Positions 11,370-23,509 of a stretch of DNA of 64,000 bases are shown piece by piece. A program made the translations under genes and the position numbers. Under the pieces are notes generated by a model that saw nothing but the letters and a program-made list of their open reading frames with translations, was not told the DNA's origin and did no database searches. How positions within the stretch are numbered: position 1 is the first letter of the stretch; every line of letters begins with the position of its first letter. The stretch comes from Pelodera strongyloides (Eukaryota; Nematoda; Chromadorea; Rhabditida; Rhabditidae): positions 124,001-188,000 of the forward strand of contig JAANDG010000221.1 of NCBI GenBank assembly GCA_036852015.1, read 5' to 3'.

Positions 11370-13040
11370 CATGTTCAATAAAATTATTGTTGTTAGTTAT
11401 AACAGTGAAGTGTTAGTTATACCTGAGAGGTTATATCAGAGCCTGTGAGATGTTAACCCACCGGTTTATAGATCATACCCATCGACATACTGCTCAGCTA
11501 ATCCCCCTCGCTTGCATACTGCGCAGTGCTTATGTGGCTTCGACTCTATTCTAATTTCACCTGCTTATTTCTTAATTAGTCTGAACATTAGTGCCAAGCC
11601 AAATGTCCAATCTATACGTCTGGCGCTACATAACAGAATTTACAAATAAAGGGACTTTGTGAAAAATAAAATCCCATCAGCCCACAACCGAACTGTAGTT
11701 TGTAGTTTCGGGATTCATCTTAGTATTGTAGATTTTAGCATGATGCATGGTTGAGCACATTCGTGCATCATGCTAAATTCTTCTGCAACATGATGCAATA
11801 GGATTTCTTTACTTTACGTCTGAGCTTCAAATGAATACGAAATGAGAAAAAATTCACAAAAAAGGAAAGTAAATGAGATCAAAATTGGAAAGACAATGCA
11901 AATAAGTGACAGAAAAGGCACGTGAGGATTCATTTTGGTTGTGAAGTTTGTGTGCTTTTCGAGATTTTCTACCAACGTGAACTTTTGAATCGCAATGAGA
12001 AATAAGAAGGATTCTGAGATTCATCTAAATCAGAATACTTCCGTTAGCCCTCGGTTTCGTTACTGTATATTTTGAATATTTATTATAATCATTAAAAGAG
12101 CGCAACGCCGTGAGAGACGATGAAAAAATAATCAAAGTACTGTATCTAAATTGGACGTTGTCGAAAATGCGAAACCGGATTACTGTATTCCTTATCAATT
12201 ATGTAAACGTGCTCAAGCCAAGGAAAAGATGCGAAAATCATTTTTGTTTGGTAGATTTCTTTATATTTCCTTTTTATTAATCCTTTTAGTTTACATTTAA
12301 GACATTGTTTTTGTGTTGCCTGTTCCTCTACGTTTTGCTGCGACCAGAAGCCGAATGTAGGTGTAATTCCGAAATTGAATTCAGAATAAATTACGCCCAG
12401 ACAGCCGATAATTGCACCTCGTGACTCCTACTAGTCTGTAATTGCCTTGATAATTCTTAATGACTAGGCCTTATTGTTTCCCTATGGTGATACATTTTCC
12501 TCGGTTTTGTTCCTGAGCATAGACCGGAAGAGGCTAGGCAAAAAAAAAAGAACTTTCTGCATTATTCACCTTCAATGCCTTGAAACCTAAATACCGTGTT
12601 CTAGATGTCGTCGAATAGAAATTAGTAGAATCAGCTCGTCTTCATAGTTTCTAGTTTCATTATCAGCAATCGCATTCCATACTGTGCCGTTCCGAAACAC
12701 ATTTGCACAAAAATTTGCATACAATTCATAGAAGTGCGTGCAGTTATCCAGCTCAAACCCACATGCCATTCCGCTCGCTGTCAGGCACGTGATCTCGTCA
12801 GTTATTTAGGAAACGTACTATCCACATCCACCTTTCATCACTATTCTGACAAAGTGTGAAATTCTGTCAATATCCTTGTCAGTTGTCAATCATTTTGTCA
12901 CCTTTGAAATGATCAATCATTAGCGATATTTTTGTCTAGTTGAAGGCTGAACTCTTTCGGTGATGTCTCGATCTCGCTTCGAATGGATAGATATATAATA
13001 GAACAGAGCTGACCGATCGACTAATACATATTCCTTTAGC
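11370..13040. other. No confident gene; one degenerate family G copy
   Basis: AT-rich intergenic DNA. A sequence near 12590-12790 ends in ACCCACATGCCATTCCGCT, a diverged form of the family G terminus, and accounts for the small minus-strand ORF there. Nothing else is supported. Confidence 0.5.
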
Positions 13041-13045
13041 TTTAT

Positions 13046-13142
13046 TTTTTTTTGTGATGTTACTTATTATGTTGGTTTCATCTTGCATCTTGCTGCAATA
13101 CTTCACAGTATTCTCTGCAATATGAAACGCTTACTCGATTCT
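13046..13142. repeat. Dispersed repeat, copy 1 of 2
   Basis: Shares TTACTTATTATGTTG, CTTGCTGCAATACTTCA and CTGCAATATGAAACG with 13802-13897, in the same orientation. A diverged direct-repeat pair about 755 bp apart. Confidence 0.8.
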
Positions 13143-13801
13143 GAATTCACCAAGAAGGTTTTATCTTATCTTTATCTTGACCACTTTTTTACCCAAAACT
13201 AACGATACCGTTTACAAATATGGTCTGCAGAAGAAAGAGACACGGTTAGAGCTGGCTCTACAGATATCCATTATATATTATACAAAAAGGGGATAGGCGT
13301 CTAATTGCAAATAGCTAGCTTGTCAACACCATTTATTCTTTGTCTTGTCAATAAGCATGCATGAAGCGCAGTTGGCATGTTTCGTAGGTTTGTTTTAAAT
13401 TCTTCCACATATATTATTCTACTTATAATAATACAGTGTTAAAAATTATACATTGCTATATGTATCTACCCTTTCCTAACTACTGTGACCTCAACTTGCA
13501 AGGGCTTTCTTTTAGTGTCGCCCATTAAAATAGAGCGGTTAGTCCCCTCCACTAACATATGGTTCCTATTATGCTTGAGAATGCCGAAATTTCAAAAATT
13601 GAACTTTCAGAAAAAGAAAAAATAATGCGACATATACTATCACGAGAGGCATGAGAACTTATCTCTTCTTATTTGTGAATATGTGTGCTCGTTATTTTTA
13701 AATTCACCAAATCTCAACGCGAAAGGCGGCGAATGCCTGGCGAATACCTGGCGTAATCCGTACGCATTTGCCGCAATTACAGGCGCAGAGCGTCGCTTTT
13801 C

Positions 13802-13897
13802 TCGTGGTTATTTTTTGTGAAGTTACTTATTATGTTGCCTTCTTCTTGCTGCAATACTTCAGAGTATTCACTGCAATATGAAACGTTTACTCGATGA
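13802..13897. repeat. Dispersed repeat, copy 2 of 2
   Basis: Direct repeat of 13046-13142. The intervening DNA includes a GC-richer patch with reiterated GGCGAAT(G/A)CCTGGCG near 13727-13755. Confidence 0.8.
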
Positions 13898-14131
13898 TAC
13901 CTTTTACCTTGTCTTGTCTCCTATTTCGCGTTCTGTTCACAAGGTCTCGCTTTTCTCATAAAAAAGAATTCGTCGAAGTCTAGCGATAACTCTTGCAGCT
14001 TCTGCACATCTTTTTCGCAGCGTTCAAATACCAAGTTACGCAAATAATGTCGCGCCAGCTTTTCTCAGCGAAGTCCCGAGTTTCGTATTTGTATTAGTCT
14101 ATTAGTCTCTAAGGTATCTAAGGTAAGGTAT

Positions 14132-14167
14132 GTCTAACCAACTCTTCATAACTAGGGTTGGTTAGAC
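14132..14167. repeat. Short inverted repeat
   Basis: GTCTAACCAAC (14132) and GTTGGTTAGAC (to 14167) form a perfect 11-bp stem with a 14-base loop. The longer region 14160-14500 is open on both strands but has no recognisable protein. Confidence 0.7.
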
Positions 14168-14704
14168 CGACAAAAGGATCTTTTAAAGCGAACTTATCTC
14201 CCAGTGGTCACTCTCACTTTCTATACAGTAAGCGATTGCGGGCGCGAAGAGCTGACTTAGTCTCCCGCTTTCAGCTGAACTTTGGTTTTTTTCCCGAATT
14301 TCCTGTCGAAACCAGGAAATCGTACTATTATTCCACGGTTTCCAAAGAAAATCCAGAAGTTTTCCCTTTTTTTTCGGGCCAAAATCCGTCGACTGGTCAC
14401 TATATTTTCCCACGAAACGCTTCAATCGTCCGCATCTCATTTTTCAATAGGAAAAGAACACTTTGGGGGAGTTTTTTTCCGAATCTCTTAAGAATTCTCT
14501 TTTGAATAATTGCTTTGAAAAACAATGAACTTTCTTCCATTTCACGCCAAGCTAAGGATTTATTATTTATTAAGTTCAAGTTTTCGTAGACGTTTCTTTA
14601 TCGAGTTGTTAGGTAGCTCTTACTAGACGGTAGAGGATAACACAATGTGGTAAACTCTTTAGAAATCAAGTTATTTCTTCATATGACTGATGTTAGAAAC
14701 TTCT

Positions 14705-14812
14705 TGAGACAGAGGGAGACATGAGAGAGAGAGTTAGAGAGGTAGAGGTGAGCTAAGAAAGGAAGAGAGAGAGAGGAAGAGAGAGAGAGAGAGAGAGAGA
14801 GAGATGAGAGAT
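14705..14812. repeat. GA microsatellite
   Basis: GA units with AGG interruptions. Confidence 0.95.
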
Positions 14813-15216
14813 AGTCATATGTATGTTAGGGAGTATATTATTTATTACAAGAACGAGATTTCTCCACTACTCCTTGAGGTTTGTGCACCCGAATGTCCTT
14901 GGACCTAAGTCATCAATCAAGCGTGGATAAACATTTATTAATAGTTTTCTCTGTTGACATCAGCTTACGAAACGAGTGGTCCCTCGGGGTCTAGGTCCTT
15001 GGTCTAGGTCCCAGGCCCGGGGGTCAGTTGTTGTTTTCCTTTGGTACTTTATTTGATTGTGATCCGTCAATTTCACTCCCAATTGCTTGTTTTCCATTTT
15101 ACGAAAACAAATCTTTGTGGTGGGACAAGGTGAAAGGCTTTATTCACTTTGGTTGAGACACGTGGGTGGGAGGTGGGAGCTGGAGCTAATGTTCAGCGAA
15201 CACTACGTTTCGCTGT

Positions 15217-15234
15217 CCCTCTCTCTCTATACTT

Positions 15235-15280
<46 letters not shown>

Positions 15281-15282
15281 TT
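15217..15282. repeat. CT microsatellite
   Basis: Near-perfect CT repeat. Confidence 0.95.
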
Positions 15283-15649
15283 GATATTCCACCAACATAT
15301 TTTGGTCGCCCTATCGGTGGTATATCAGAATCCAAAAACTACATGAATCGGTAAATTAGTCTAAAGCTAAGCATTGCCAAAGCATCGCTGACGAATCGCT
15401 AAAGCATCGTTAACGCCCATAATCCCATTGCTGACTAAAAAGTGCAGGTCGTGGTCCCTGGCCCTTAGACGTGTTTCCAATAACTGACCATCGCGTGAAA
15501 AGAAAATGCATTTCCATCTTCTTCCGACCACTTGTATTCCACAATGAGACAACGTTTTGCAGGCAATTTGTGAAACACATTCAACCCGCAGAACACCATT
15601 TCGGAGAGCGGAATTCTAGTCATTCAAGGGAGAGGGAAACTCTCCTCCC

Positions 15650-15697
15650 ACTGTTTCTCTCTCTATCTTCTCTCTCTCTCCCTCTCCCCTCTCTCTA
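15650..15697. repeat. CT-rich tract
   Basis: Short CT/CCCTCT tract. Confidence 0.9.
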
Positions 15698-15865
15698 TGA
15701 GTTTGCTCAACGTAAGTTTTTGAAACGGTTATACATACTTGCATATACTATTCGATCTGAAAACTGAAAATCTAAAAAATGTCTTTGTCCTTCTTCATTC
15801 GTTCAGTGAGCTCTTCATATTTATGGTTTCTGATATTTTTTATATCATAGTTTAAGAAAATTACG

Positions 15866-15892
15866 CTCCCTCTCTCTCTCTCTCTCTCTCTT

Positions 15893-15957
<65 letters not shown>

Positions 15958-16010
15958 TCTCTCTCTCTCTCTCGCTCTCTCTCCCTCTCTCTCCCTCTCT
16001 CTCTCTCTTG
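15866..16010. repeat. CT microsatellite, longest pure tract
   Basis: About 140 bp of CT with few interruptions. The minus-strand Arg/Glu ORF here is the repeat itself. Confidence 0.95.
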
Positions 16011-16019
16011 CAGTCACTC

Positions 16020-17015
16020 CCCCTCCTTTTCCCTCATAGAATTCCATGGAGGTGGTGCGCAATTATCATAATTATCCGTCAATTTAATCTTTACTCCTTA
16101 ACTTAAGTTCCTCAGTCCATTGTCCATAAACTGCCAGGTGGTGATAGATTTGTTCCTTTCCCTCTTGACTAAACATTTACTATGTTCAATCATTTTCGTG
16201 GGCGTTTTTTGAATAAAAAGGCAAAAAAATTTAGACCCATAGGAAACGTTTCGATGAAGGCAACGCAATCTTTACGCAACGTTTTTTTTATTTGACTACC
16301 TAACTTTTGTTGGTGTAAGTTTTGCAAACCTCTATAGAACGTGTCATTAGAATTCAAATTCGAGCTTTAATTATCCGTATACCTATGGGACTAGGAAAAA
16401 GTTAATACTACTTATTCAATTCCTGTAATAGTAATTTGCGGCTCTGGGCTCTGATTTTGTGAAAGCGTTTGTGAAAGTGAGAGTTTTGGAAAAGCGGGGC
16501 GGGTAAGCTAGGGTAAGTGAAGTCACCTCAGCTGTTGGTGAGGTGGTGCCTTTGATTACCATTAATAATTTCCTAAAACCCTTGCCAGTTTATTCACGGA
16601 AGTGAAAAATAGAATTGCTTGTTTTTCTTTCTTCCTGAGTCACGTTATCTTTTTTCCGTTTTATTCAATCGCTTGAAATAAACGGGCAAAAAGCAATTAG
16701 AATATCCAATTTTTTTCACTAGGCACAAATCAAACACATGCCTAAAGAATTTAACAACAAAATATGCTTATTTCATTGATATTTATTCCTTTTGATATAG
16801 CCAGGTGGCCTTTCAGTAGACGACGTGGTGCGGCTTTTTACCCAAGTTTGGCGTTGATGATATACCTCTTTTCTTGTTTCTTGTTTTATTTCCTGAGGTA
16901 ATGCACGAAAATTCAAAAAAATCAACCATGGCGAAACACTCAATCTTATTGGTAATTGATTTGTTGCAAGGTGTTACTCTTTTCTTATAAACGAACCTCA
17001 AGCTAATCGTTACAT
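16020..17015. other. No gene seen
   Basis: AT-rich intergenic DNA without coding exons or recognisable elements. Confidence 0.5.
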
Positions 17016-17017
17016 GT

Positions 17018-17115
17018 GGCTTAATTTGCCAACCTTCTCATCATCATTTATATGATGCACACTTATAGATTTTATATAATGTGTCAATAAATTATTATTA
17101 TTATTATTATTATAC
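17018..17115 (+). mobile_element. Retroposon-like 3' tail with (ATT)n, family S1
   Basis: Carries GCCAACCTTCTCATCATC, TATGATGCACACTTATA and AATAAATTATTATTATT. A second copy at 54158-54250 has the same order of blocks. An A/T trinucleotide tail following AATAAA is typical of non-LTR or SINE retroposition products. Confidence 0.6.
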
Positions 17116-17119
17116 CTCT

Positions 17120-18290
17120 GGAGAGAACAAATAGTTACTTTGGTGGTATACTTGGTTCAAAATGTGTTCTAATAATGAGTCGCGTGACTTTTTCTTACCT
17201 ATTTCAATCATATATTTCATACAAAAATCAGCCAATTCACCGAAAAACCCTTAATGTAAACTCGTTCAGCCATCTAATCTCTTATTCAAAAGGGCGTTTC
17301 TCGCTTTCTTCGCATTTTTGCAAATTGAAACGTTTCATCGCGTCCCCGTTATTCAAGTACTCCTTAATTGCCCTTCTTGATGTCACCATGTCTATGTCTA
17401 TGACTACGACTACTCTGCTCGTCTGCTTGTCTGACGAGTTATCTTTCTTTTCCGATAGGTTCCTTGTACTTGTTTTACACAGATTTTAATTACAATAAGT
17501 TCCACCTGATTTAATGAGCACCCCATTAGGGCTTTTATTCAATATGTTAGGTGAAGTAGATTGTTCACGGAGCTTTTGGATGAGCACGTCTACAGCTCCA
17601 AAAACTCAGCAACTCAGAAATTCGATAACCTATAACTTCACAGGCACAGGTGAAGAAACTACCACCGAGTTACTACTGTGGGTGGATACGTCCGGAAATA
17701 CTGCTTTACTATAGAAGTATTGAGAAACTAAGCTAGATGTTTCGTATGCTTGCTCGCTTACTTGAATTACTGTAAGCTTGATGTAGAAGAATAAGTATAG
17801 CGTATGACGAACAGCATTCCTATTGCTCATTGAGCTCAAAGTGAGCTCGATTTTTTTATATAATCATACTCATTTGCAAATGATGCATTTTCAAAAAACA
17901 GGGTGTTATACCGCTTTAAAAGCCTTTTGGTACTTCATGTAAGAATGTCTTTTCTTCTCATCAAAATAAACTAAACGGTCATAAACATGCGTGGGAATCT
18001 CAAAAAAATTCAATTGAAATCTCCGAATTGTCACTTTTTCTCTTTGAGTATTGGATACCGCACAAACCACTCGTAGTTTTCATTGAAATCCGATATATAC
18101 TTAAAAAAGGGGTGAAAAGTTTCCGTGTAAACAATGGAATATATTGTGGGAAAGGTGTTTTATTTCTACTTTCTACGCAATTCGGCTTGTTTGTCGTTGA
18201 TCTTTACCTTGACTTGAAGTATCATGTCTTTAGCTCCTTAGTATTGCAACTAGAGAGTAGCTTCTAATGACAAGTTGCGAATCTGACCTC
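17120..18290. other. No gene seen
   Basis: AT-rich intergenic DNA. Short ORFs are present on both strands but none shows splice-supported or recognisable protein. Confidence 0.5.
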
Positions 18291-18292
18291 AT

Positions 18293-18316
18293 CGCGAGAG
18301 AGAGAGAAAGAGAGGG

Positions 18317-18355
<39 letters not shown>

Positions 18356-18362
18356 CATAGAG
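18293..18362. repeat. GA microsatellite
   Basis: GA repeat with AAAG interruptions. Confidence 0.95.
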
Positions 18363-19255
18363 GGATCCAGAAATATGATACGGTTCATTTAATTCATGGA
18401 AATTTGTTTGTGTTTACATTGTGCATCTAGTCCCAGAGCTTCTGGCCAACTGTATTTGAGCGCGAAAACGTTGCGGATTACACACTAGTCAGCAGTGGAC
18501 CATCGTAATAGGTTTAGGTTTAGCCTTTTGGACTCTGGGCTTAGAGTTTTGGGCTTTCCATCTGTTTTTGGACTCAACTTACTGAACCCTTGCTTTCAAA
18601 GTAACTTGACTCTCTCTGTTTTTATCGCTATGTATTTCCTTGGTCTTGTTATGGTTTGAAGTCCATGTTCAGAAACACTTTATGTCAGAGTATCGAGCAT
18701 CTGATCCGTTCCCGATTCTTTGATAAACTCAGTGGAGTGAGTTGAATTGTTAGTTTCTTTGGTTCGTTGCCTGCGGCTCGCAGAGTTGCACAGATGTCAG
18801 TTTTGATCGTTTCAGGGTTCCGATGTTGGATTTCATTGTCAAACGGCTAGTTTCTTGCGCCGTTAGGTGGCTCATTTTTAACTGACTGTATCTACAGTAT
18901 GACCTAGTATCCTAATATAGGCGCCATGAGACCCACGCCACCTACTCGTCCTCCTAATCGTGTGATTTGTGCATGCAAAGTGCATGCATGATGCATCTTC
19001 TCAAATTACTCCCCTCCGTTTTTTCAAACGCGCATCCTCTCAATTATGCACTGAGGCGATTGTTGATTAGGTTGTCTTTCCGAATAAGAAGCCGGGGTTA
19101 TACCTATTTTTAGATTTTATCAACCGATGCGCGGTTCTTAGTTTATTATTTCCTCAGTTTTTAGATTTCAAAAAACCCCTTACAATATGTGCGGATTGAG
19201 ATCCAGCGCATATGTTAGTTTCATGTTTATACCCCAACCCTGTGTTTTTACTTAC

Positions 19256-19429
19256 TCAACGCAGCTACTTCACGTTAGAGCAGAGAGAAGGGCTGTCTAT
19301 GCGGCCTTACCTAAAGCGATGCGCGACGCTATTGTCGCGCAGGAACGCCGCGGCTCACACTCCATGTACTCCACCAGTGTGGCAGCACATGCGGCGGCTA
19401 GCCGGCAGCAATCAACGCAGTTCCTTTAA
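19256..19429 (+). CDS. Orphan exon-like segment (candidate)
   Basis: A stretch of clearly higher GC than its surroundings follows an acceptor-like CTCAACGCAG and is open in two frames. One frame reads ERRAVYAALPKAMRDAIVAQ and ends at TAA 19427-19429. The other reads YFTLEQREGLSMRPYLKR and ends at about 19433. Both look protein-like in composition. An exon-like piece at 18832-18884 (after TTTCAG, before AG|GTGGCT) would join the second frame in phase. I recognise no family. It could be a terminal exon of an unidentified gene, a decayed gene or non-coding. Confidence 0.25.
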   Translation, partial: STQLLHVRAERRAVYAALPKAMRDAIVAQERRGSHSMYSTSVAAHAAASRQQSTQFL

Positions 19430-19569
19430 ATGACGTAGTAGGTGCCTGGTCAATGGTAATGTCGCGCTCGAATTTCAAGGAATCTGCTGCGTACAGAAAG
19501 AGACGCGTAATAGACATGAAAAAGGCGGTGTGGCTAAAATAACATATTTAGATTACTTCTGACCAGGTT

Positions 19570-19704
19570 CCAATAAAATTTACCGCCGTGGTAGGTTACT
19601 GGCGTCTCCTGTTTAGCGTGCTCTCTCGGCTTTCTCTCGCTACAGAGAAAGCGAGACGCTAAACAGGAGACGCATGTAACCTACCGGGTGATATATTTTA
19701 TTGG
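19570..19704. mobile_element. Inverted repeat element (135 bp)
   Basis: Ends are CCAATAAAATTTACC and its near-complement ending ATTTTATTGG. Inner arms GTAGGTTAC...GCGTCTCCTGTTTAGCG pair with CGCTAAACAGGAGACGC...GTAACCTAC, and a further inner stem pairs GCTTTCTCTCG with CGAGA-type sequence. It has the form of a compact MITE. It sits between two exon-like GC-rich segments. Confidence 0.75.
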
Positions 19705-19787
19705 AAGCGACCTCTGACAAGGTTCGTTACACGATACTACTGTGCTTATGTTGATACCATATCATATTACCAATAATTTCAATGGTA

Positions 19788-19924
19788 TAGACTGTGCTGC
19801 TACTGTTCCTGCCCTAAAACTCCTTGGCCTTGATAGAAAGCAATGTTTGGGACGTCTGGTGGAAAGGATTGGGCGTAAATCGTTGGGCGAGGGCGAGGGG
19901 GCGGCTGATGAAGATTCATTTTGA
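19788..19924 (+). CDS. Orphan exon-like segment (candidate)
   Basis: After an acceptor-like GGTATAG the frame reads TVPALKLLGLDRKQCLGRL, then VERIGRK and an acidic tail ending DEDSF and TGA at 19922-19924. The composition is protein-like and differs from the AT-rich flanks. No family recognised. Treat as a possible terminal exon or gene remnant. Confidence 0.22.
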
Positions 19925-19929
19925 CTTCG

Positions 19930-20130
19930 TTTCTAGGTCGTTTTTCTTGATTTGCGCCCGTAATTACAACCTGACGGCGCCTATTTTTTGAACATCAAAC
20001 TTTTTGGAGGAATCTACTTTTGAATATCAGAAAATGTGAACAATTTTCATTGAATTCAATTAGAATTTATCCACTGAATTGCATTTAGAAAGGGATGTTG
20101 AGGGTGGTAAAAATGTAAGTTAATTTTCCA
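19930..20130. other. No gene seen
   Basis: AT-rich spacer. Confidence 0.5.
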
Positions 20131-20131
20131 T

Positions 20132-20300
20132 TTAAAACAATATTGTACCTACTTCGGGAAAGTTGCATATATAAGATACGCATTTCCTATGTATCCTATG
20201 AAATTTTTTTCCCGTCCGAAGCTTCCGGCATCAAGTATACATCGGATAGATAGGATACGAGTATCCTATGCAAATTTCCCAAAGTAGGTAAAATACTGCC
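20132..20300. mobile_element. Foldback element family C (diverged relative of family B)
   Basis: The left arm has TATTGTACCTACTTCGGGAA and CCTATGTATCCTATG. The right arm has the inverted counterparts (ATAGGATACGAGTATCC, TTTCCCAAAGTAGGTA). A half copy is at 45756-45839. The motif CTATGTATCCTATGCAAATTT is also in family B, so the families are related. Confidence 0.7.
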
Positions 20301-20623
20301 TTGCCTCATATCTCATCCACGTGTGCGATCAGTTTACATATTACAACTACTTCAATAATTACCTTGAATGTTCTCTACCTCTTCCGCATGCAATTTTTTT
20401 ATATATTTTATTTCTAAACCCTCGTGATCTTACTCGGTTTATTCTTATTTGGTCTTCTGTCTAACATTAGGCATGAAAAACTATGTTCTCAAATTTCAAT
20501 TCTCCTCCATCACAAAACCAAGTATTCGAGATATGCATTTCACTTTTGACTTTCTAGAATTTTACGGATTATATGCTAATTTCAAACTTGAAAGAGAGTA
20601 ACCCTCAGCAAGTAAAAATAGAA

Positions 20624-20682
20624 AATTAAAGTGATGGGGTCATCCAGTCATCCTTTTCATCGTGGTGACCCCATCGCTTTAA
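20624..20682. mobile_element. Short TTAA-flanked inverted repeat
   Basis: TTAAAGTGATGGGGTCA pairs with TGACCCCATCGCTTTAA across a spacer of about 25 bp. The ends resemble the TTAAAGSG termini of the longer foldback families. Confidence 0.65.
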
Positions 20683-20699
20683 AGTTTAGAGGGAAGGAG

Positions 20700-23060
20700 T
20701 GAGTGCGGTGCTATGCTCTCTGTTTCGTCTCAGCAGTCTCTTTGTTTCATCAACTCTTTTCTCCTTTTCGTGAAATTCGAATTTAAAGAACCTGTTTCGT
20801 GTCTGTCTCTCTCTCTCTGTTTTCATGAACTCTTTTCTCTTTTCGTGAAATTAAAAAGGGCCCTACATAAGTCCAAAGCATAAGGGTTCAAATGATTCAA
20901 ACATCGGTGATTCTTGATTTTTCCAGATAATTTTTGGGTAAGTATGAACAAACATGGAATATAATAAGTAACAAAGAATCAAAAGCGAAGTCACAAAGAA
21001 ACACGACCTTTTTCCGTGGGCGAAGTGAGCATTGGAACAGTGGCTACATTCCTTGTTGTCTGAAAAAAATTAGCCCTTATCTACCGTACCTAAACACTTT
21101 GGCTTAGCTTAGCTACACTACCATAAGATGGCCAGTTTAAACTTTGGAGGTTAACTGGAATATACCCCTTTTTTACTATTTTGTACCCTGTCTGGGTTAC
21201 CTCGTTACCTGTGGTGCTTTTACATAATACAATTGCTGCATTTTAAACCTACCCTCCATATAGTAAACATTATTATCATACATATTTTTGGGTGTACCGC
21301 TCCAACGTCCACAGTCTGAAATTAACATGTGGTTGCACCAAAACATCATTAAAATAATTGCAATTGCAATATCCAAAGCACAATATTTGTACACAGAATG
21401 AGTCTACTTCTATAAAATGGCGTGCAAATTCCTGTACACGCAATGATATTGTATTTAGCGTCTGCCGTCCATGCCTACAACTGATTTTTGAACAAAAATC
21501 AAGATTTTCATAATTCCCTAATTGATAACTTTCTGTTTTGTCGCCAATTATCTGACGCACGGCTAGCCGTATGGTACGTGATTATATTTCACAGTTATTG
21601 TATTATATGAAGAGTTCTGTTCCTTGTTTGGCATTTCTGTTTCACAAGCCACGTGCCGTGACGCTTTAATTAGAAGAACACATAGCGAAAATCCAAGACC
21701 TGGTAATTTTATTACTATGACTATGATGTAGCTTCATAACTAAATCTTACTGTTCGTGTTTCACTTAACTTAACCGTTAAGTTATAATTTGATTTTTTTT
21801 CTATAATAATTCTATAAGTGTTGTAGTTATCCTAACCGCGATCATAAGATTTTAATAACTTAATTTGAACAAAATTTCCTTTCCTTCCTTTTCTCAATCT
21901 GTTGTTGTAAAAATAAGCGGATTACAAGTATATTATTAATTCAACTAGTCATTTTTTTACGAAATATTTGTATGTATTTATTTTCCGATTTTTCGTTTTT
22001 CATTATTTTGGTAAGAATACAAAGAAAAACAATGTACTTCGTCAAAGATGCTAACTAAAGTAACTCATTAGATGTAGAAAAATAGAAACCTAAAAAAAAG
22101 ATAGAAAACGATTACTAGACTATATGTACATACAAATTCTAGGTTTATATTTTGTCTATAAGTCTATATTTGGTTGTATTGAAGGAGAATGAAATCCTAT
22201 CTGTGTATAAATCAAGCTGATATTGTTATGGATAATATGGTTTATGTCTTTAGATAGCTGTTATTTACGCATTACTAAAGTATTTTTTCTTATAGCGATT
22301 TATACGAACACAAGCTATGAAAATCTTTCTAGTTTTCCAGCTCGAATTTATTTTGGGAGTTTTTGCCCAGCTTTAGAATTAATGAATTTCATGAAATATT
22401 ATCAAATAAGGCATTTGTCTGCTAGCATTGGTGAGAGTTTTGATTTATCACTGAGGAACACAGCTCCCCCCAGCCAGCCTCCGGCGGTTTTAGAGTTTTT
22501 TTTTCAAAGTTCAAATAATTTTTTTTAAAGAAGTCCTATTCATTCGCTTGAAGGATTTATTCTATAACAAAACAAGTTTGCAATTAACAAGCTTCTAAAT
22601 TTCATAATATGTATGAGTGCACCCAAGTTTTATCCAATTTTATGCCACAAATATCTATAATCTCCGTGCAAATTGAATTTTTCTCTGCAAAATATTGCAA
22701 ATAACAACTTGACTAGGCGCTGTTCGTTGGCGAGAGTCATTGCAAATTGCTATACATGGACCTTAGTAACTTGTTTGTGGTTCTCTCTCTCTCTCTCTCT
22801 AAATGTTACTGAACCAAAACCTGCTTGTTTTTTCCCCGTGAGATATATGTAAATCTGGCATCGGTCACCTCTGTCCTCAGGTGAATTTGATTTGTCTCTA
22901 TTCAACAACAGCTGTTTTTCTATTTTAGATTTTTCTATTGAAAACGGTTTATTTAATTTGCTATTTCTGGGGTTATCTTACACGGAAAAAGGGATAAAGG
23001 CTTTCGAAATGAAGCAGCCAATATCTTTATATGTATAAACAAGGTTGTGCTCTTTGGGTA
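20700..23060. other. No gene seen
   Basis: Very AT-rich intergenic DNA with a 20-bp CT tract at 22782. No recognisable exons. Confidence 0.5.
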
Positions 23061-23079
23061 CATTTGCTGGGAGTCTGTC

Positions 23080-23205
23080 CAACGCGAAACTTTGGCGCGT
23101 GCGCGGCCGGCATATGACCGGTGCGCGGCCTACAAAAAATGGGTGGGCCCACGCACGGCGGCCCACCCATTTCGGGCGGAGTGTAGGCCGCGCACCGGCC
23201 AAGTT
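23080..23205. mobile_element. GC-rich inverted repeat
   Basis: GGCCGG...ACCGGTGCGCGGCCTAC followed by AATGGGTGGGCC pairs with GGCCCACCCATTT...GTAGGCCGCGCACCGGCC. The arms are about 50 bp with a short imperfect section. The strong base bias against AT-rich flanks makes it stand out. Confidence 0.75.
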
Positions 23206-23344
23206 TCCTCAGTGTACGGAGATGACCAGTACTACTAGGAAGTCGACATATTACTTCATGAATTCATGACTGACGTTGAGCTTCGTTTCGTTCGAATTCT
23301 TTGTGTGCCTTACAATTCCTACTCCATTCCCCGCATAAGCGCTA

Positions 23345-23506
23345 AGATACGTTATCTTACCCTGTTTATTTTTATTTACTCGCTCCAATATATCTTATAG
23401 GATTTACCATGGTTTTCTCTTCTTTGACTTTCCACATAGAGTAATTTTCAACTTTTATAAAATGCAATCATCATGCAAACTGTAAAATAAATTATTATTA
23501 TTATTC
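23345..23506 (+). mobile_element. Retroposon-like 3' tail with (ATT)n, family S2
   Basis: Blocks TTATCTTACCCTGTTTA, GGTTTTCTCTTCTTTGA, CAACTTTTATAAAATG and AATAAATTATTATTATT recur in the same order at 58250-58432. The trinucleotide tail after AATAAA suggests retroposition. Confidence 0.6.
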
Positions 23507-23509
23507 CAC

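Noticed and set aside
12587..12769. Small minus-strand ORF starting MACGFELDNCTH
   Set aside because: Matches a degenerate family G foldback end, as does the ORF at 8587-8838.
14158..14505. 115-residue ORF with another ORF opposite
   Set aside because: Open on both strands, no family features, AT-rich composition; likely chance.
15772..16062. Arg/Glu-rich minus-strand ORF
   Set aside because: Pure translation of the (CT)n repeat on the other strand. The same applies at 49187-49432 and 51432-51889.
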